A stretch of 5,978 bases of DNA, from contig DAOTTI010000252.1 of the NCBI GenBank assembly GCA_034437795.1, positions 1-5,978 on the forward strand, in the 5' to 3' direction. Source of the stretch: DAOTTI01 sp034437795. GTDB taxonomy: Bacteria > Chloroflexota > UBA11872 > UBA12225. A model generated the notes under the pieces. The model had not been told where the DNA came from and made no database searches. It worked only from the letters and a program-made list of their open reading frames with translations. Shown piece by piece: positions 5,102 through 5,978 of the stretch. How positions within the stretch are numbered: the stretch's first letter is position 1; the number at the start of each line of letters is the position of its first letter. The translations under genes and the position numbers were made by a program.

Positions 5102-5132
5102 TTGCCGAAGCGGAAGGGTCGGCTGCCATAAT
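5102..5132 (+). promoter_or_regulatory. Candidate promoter for a leaderless GNAT transcript
   Basis: TTGCCG (5102-5107) and CATAAT (5127-5132) resemble -35 and -10 boxes, with a longish 19-base spacer. The expected start falls near 5139-5141, on the ATG at 5141. No Shine-Dalgarno sequence precedes that ATG, which agrees with leaderless translation. Confidence 0.45.
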
Positions 5133-5140
5133 CGGTGCGC

Positions 5141-5707
5141 ATGCGAACCGTAGCCTGGCGGCGACCAATCGTGCTCACCGGCCAGCGGGTCACGCTGCGC
5201 ACCCCGCGCGCCAGCGACCAGGCCGCGCTGGAGCGGCTGCGCGCCGATCCGGAGATCGACTATTTCATGGGCGTCGACGCCTCGACGGCGGGGGCCATGT
5301 GGCGCCACGTCTACCTCGGCGAGCAGAGCGGCAGCCTGATCGATCTGGTCATCGTCGGGCCGCAGGACCAGCCCATCGGCCTGGTCTCCCTGTGGGACCG
5401 CGCCATCCCCCACGAGGCGGCCGAGCTTTCGATCTGGATCGGCCGCGGCTACCGGAACGGGGGCAACGGGACCGAGGCGCTGCGCCTGGCCCTGCGCTAC
5501 GCCTTTACCGAGCTCCGGCTGCACAAGGTCTATCTCCGCGTGCTGGAGTACAACACCCGCGCCATCCGCACCTACGAGAAGTGTGGCTTTCGCGTCGAAG
5601 GCATCCTGCGGGAGGAGATGAAGGTCGGCGGCGTGTGGCACAACCTGGTCTACATGGGGGTCCTGGCCAGCGATTTCCAGGCGCCGGAGGGCGCGCCAGG
5701 CGCCTAG
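5141..5707 (+). CDS. GNAT N-acetyltransferase, RimJ/RimL-like
   Basis: A 188-residue acetyltransferase that should transfer the acetyl group of acetyl-CoA to an amine: a protein N-terminus, an amino sugar or a small molecule. The order is that of the Acetyltransf_3 family: strand 1 GQRVTLRTPRASD (14-26), helices with LRADPEI, strands 2-4 with PIGLVSLWDR (78-87) and AELSIWIG (94-101). Motif A follows, with pyrophosphate-loop residues R105-N-G-G-N-G110 and helix TEALRLALRYAF. Motif B is KVYLRVLEYNTRAIRTYEKCGF (129-150), with Asn138 and Tyr145 at the usual positions, and it ends in GILREEMKVGGVWHNLVYMGVL. ATG at 5141 is two codons inside an in-frame GTG at 5135; neither has a Shine-Dalgarno, and the promoter position favours the ATG. 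The substrate cannot be told from sequence. It is divergent from the two-TM protein gene and convergent with the next gene. Confidence 0.88.
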   Translation: MRTVAWRRPIVLTGQRVTLRTPRASDQAALERLRADPEIDYFMGVDASTAGAMWRHVYLGEQSGSLIDLVIVGPQDQPIGLVSLWDRAIPHEAAELSIWIGRGYRNGGNGTEALRLALRYAFTELRLHKVYLRVLEYNTRAIRTYEKCGFRVEGILREEMKVGGVWHNLVYMGVLASDFQAPEGAPGA

Positions 5708-5804
5708 CCCGGCTTACCCCGGCTTCTTCACGGCCGTCCAGACGTTCCCTCTCCCCTTGGGAGACGGCCGGGGTGACGGCTCCGCTCAGGATGAAGCCGG
5801 GCTA
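5705..5804. repeat. Inverted-repeat-bounded element spanning both convergent stop codons
   Basis: TAGCCCGGCTT (5705-5715) and AAGCCGGGCTA (5794-5804) are perfect 11-base inverted repeats 78 bases apart. A second CCCGGCTTC at 5718-5726 can also pair with GAAGCCGGG at 5793-5801. The interior has CCCTCTCCCCTTGGGAGA (5747-5764), GGCCGGGGTGACGGC and, on the minus strand, TTCATCCTGAGCGGAGCC, strings I associate with dispersed intergenic repeats in Chloroflexota. The stop codon of each flanking gene is the first triplet of an arm. It may be a MITE-like remnant or a bidirectional 3'-end structure. Confidence 0.5.
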
Positions 5805-5978
5805 AGCGGCCGGCCGGAGCAGCGGCGGGCAGCGGGCGTCGAACTGCCGTTCGGCGGCCGCCGGCAGGAGGCGGGGCTTTTCCAGCCAGCTCAGGGTGCG
5901 AGGCAGCTGGTGGTTGAACTCCACGATCTTGCGGTCCAGCTCGGCGGCCCTGGCGAGATAGAGGCTGCGCGCCCGCAC
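5802..5978 (-). CDS. C-terminal end of a DUF1992 / DnaJC28-like protein
   Basis: The last 58 codons of a minus-strand gene that starts beyond the right edge; TAG is at 5804-5802. The visible part reads as a basic amphipathic helix (RARSLYLARAAELDRKI), then VEFNHQLPRTLSWLEKPRL and a short Ala/Arg/Pro tail. The pattern 'L...I..FN..VP...L.RP..D.E' closes the DUF1992 domain found in bacterial proteins and in the DnaJ-homologue DNAJC28, a family of unknown biochemical function. The match is from memory of the pattern over about 35 residues, so the assignment is moderate. That this is coding is supported by the uninterrupted frame to the window edge and sensible composition. It is convergent with the GNAT gene, with 94 bases between the stop codons. 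Confidence 0.55.
   Translation of the reverse strand: MRARSLYLARAAELDRKIVEFNHQLPRTLSWLEKPRLLPAAAERQFDARCPPLLRPAA

Noticed and set aside
4844..5641. A 265-codon minus-strand open frame opposite the GNAT gene
   Set aside because: The plus-strand frame carries the full set of GNAT motifs. The minus frame also crosses the palindrome and runs out of frame into the two-TM protein gene.

Overview
This is a GC-rich chromosomal window (by eye about two thirds G+C) with compact genes, GTG as well as ATG starts, and many GC-rich dispersed repeats and hairpins between genes. The gene content is a long HlyD-type adaptor, a class A penicillin-binding protein with a short basic cytoplasmic tail, a methylmalonyl-CoA-epimerase-like VOC protein, and repeats of the 'CCCTCTCC...GGGAGA...GGGGTGA' kind. 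Together with the composition this suggests a Chloroflexota bacterium. That assignment is an inference from style, since no phylogenetic marker is present.

Layout. Positions 1-3234 form a minus-strand group. In transcription order it is a 681-residue membrane-fusion/HlyD-like adaptor (1189-3234), a 172-residue single-pass membrane protein of unknown function (499-1017), and the N-terminus of a class A penicillin-binding protein (1-273, running off the left edge). The gaps of 171 and 225 bases, with hairpins in the second one, make separate transcription units plausible. A 306-base divergent intergenic region (3235-3540) with a symmetric TATACT pair separates the adaptor from a plus-strand VOC/glyoxalase-fold gene (3541-3969). 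A 485-base non-coding stretch (3970-4454) follows, with a strong hairpin and several families of short direct repeats. Next come a minus-strand two-TM membrane protein (4455-5000), a divergent control region with a 72-base imperfect palindrome (5011-5082), and a plus-strand GNAT acetyltransferase (5141-5707) that looks leaderless. At the right edge is the C-terminal end of a minus-strand protein resembling the DUF1992/DnaJC28 family (5802-5978). It converges on the GNAT gene inside an inverted-repeat element.

How the genes work together. The three left-hand genes all act at the cell envelope: a transport adaptor, an anchored extracytoplasmic protein and a peptidoglycan synthase. No transporter partner for the adaptor lies in the window, so a shared pathway is not shown. 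The right-hand genes look like unrelated housekeeping or accessory genes. I found no CRISPR array, tRNA, rRNA, transposase, phage gene or recognisable defence system.

The most notable signal is in the adaptor. Its coiled coil of about 390 residues carries Gly/Pro breaks placed mirror-symmetrically about residue 303.5, as expected for a very long segmented helical hairpin.
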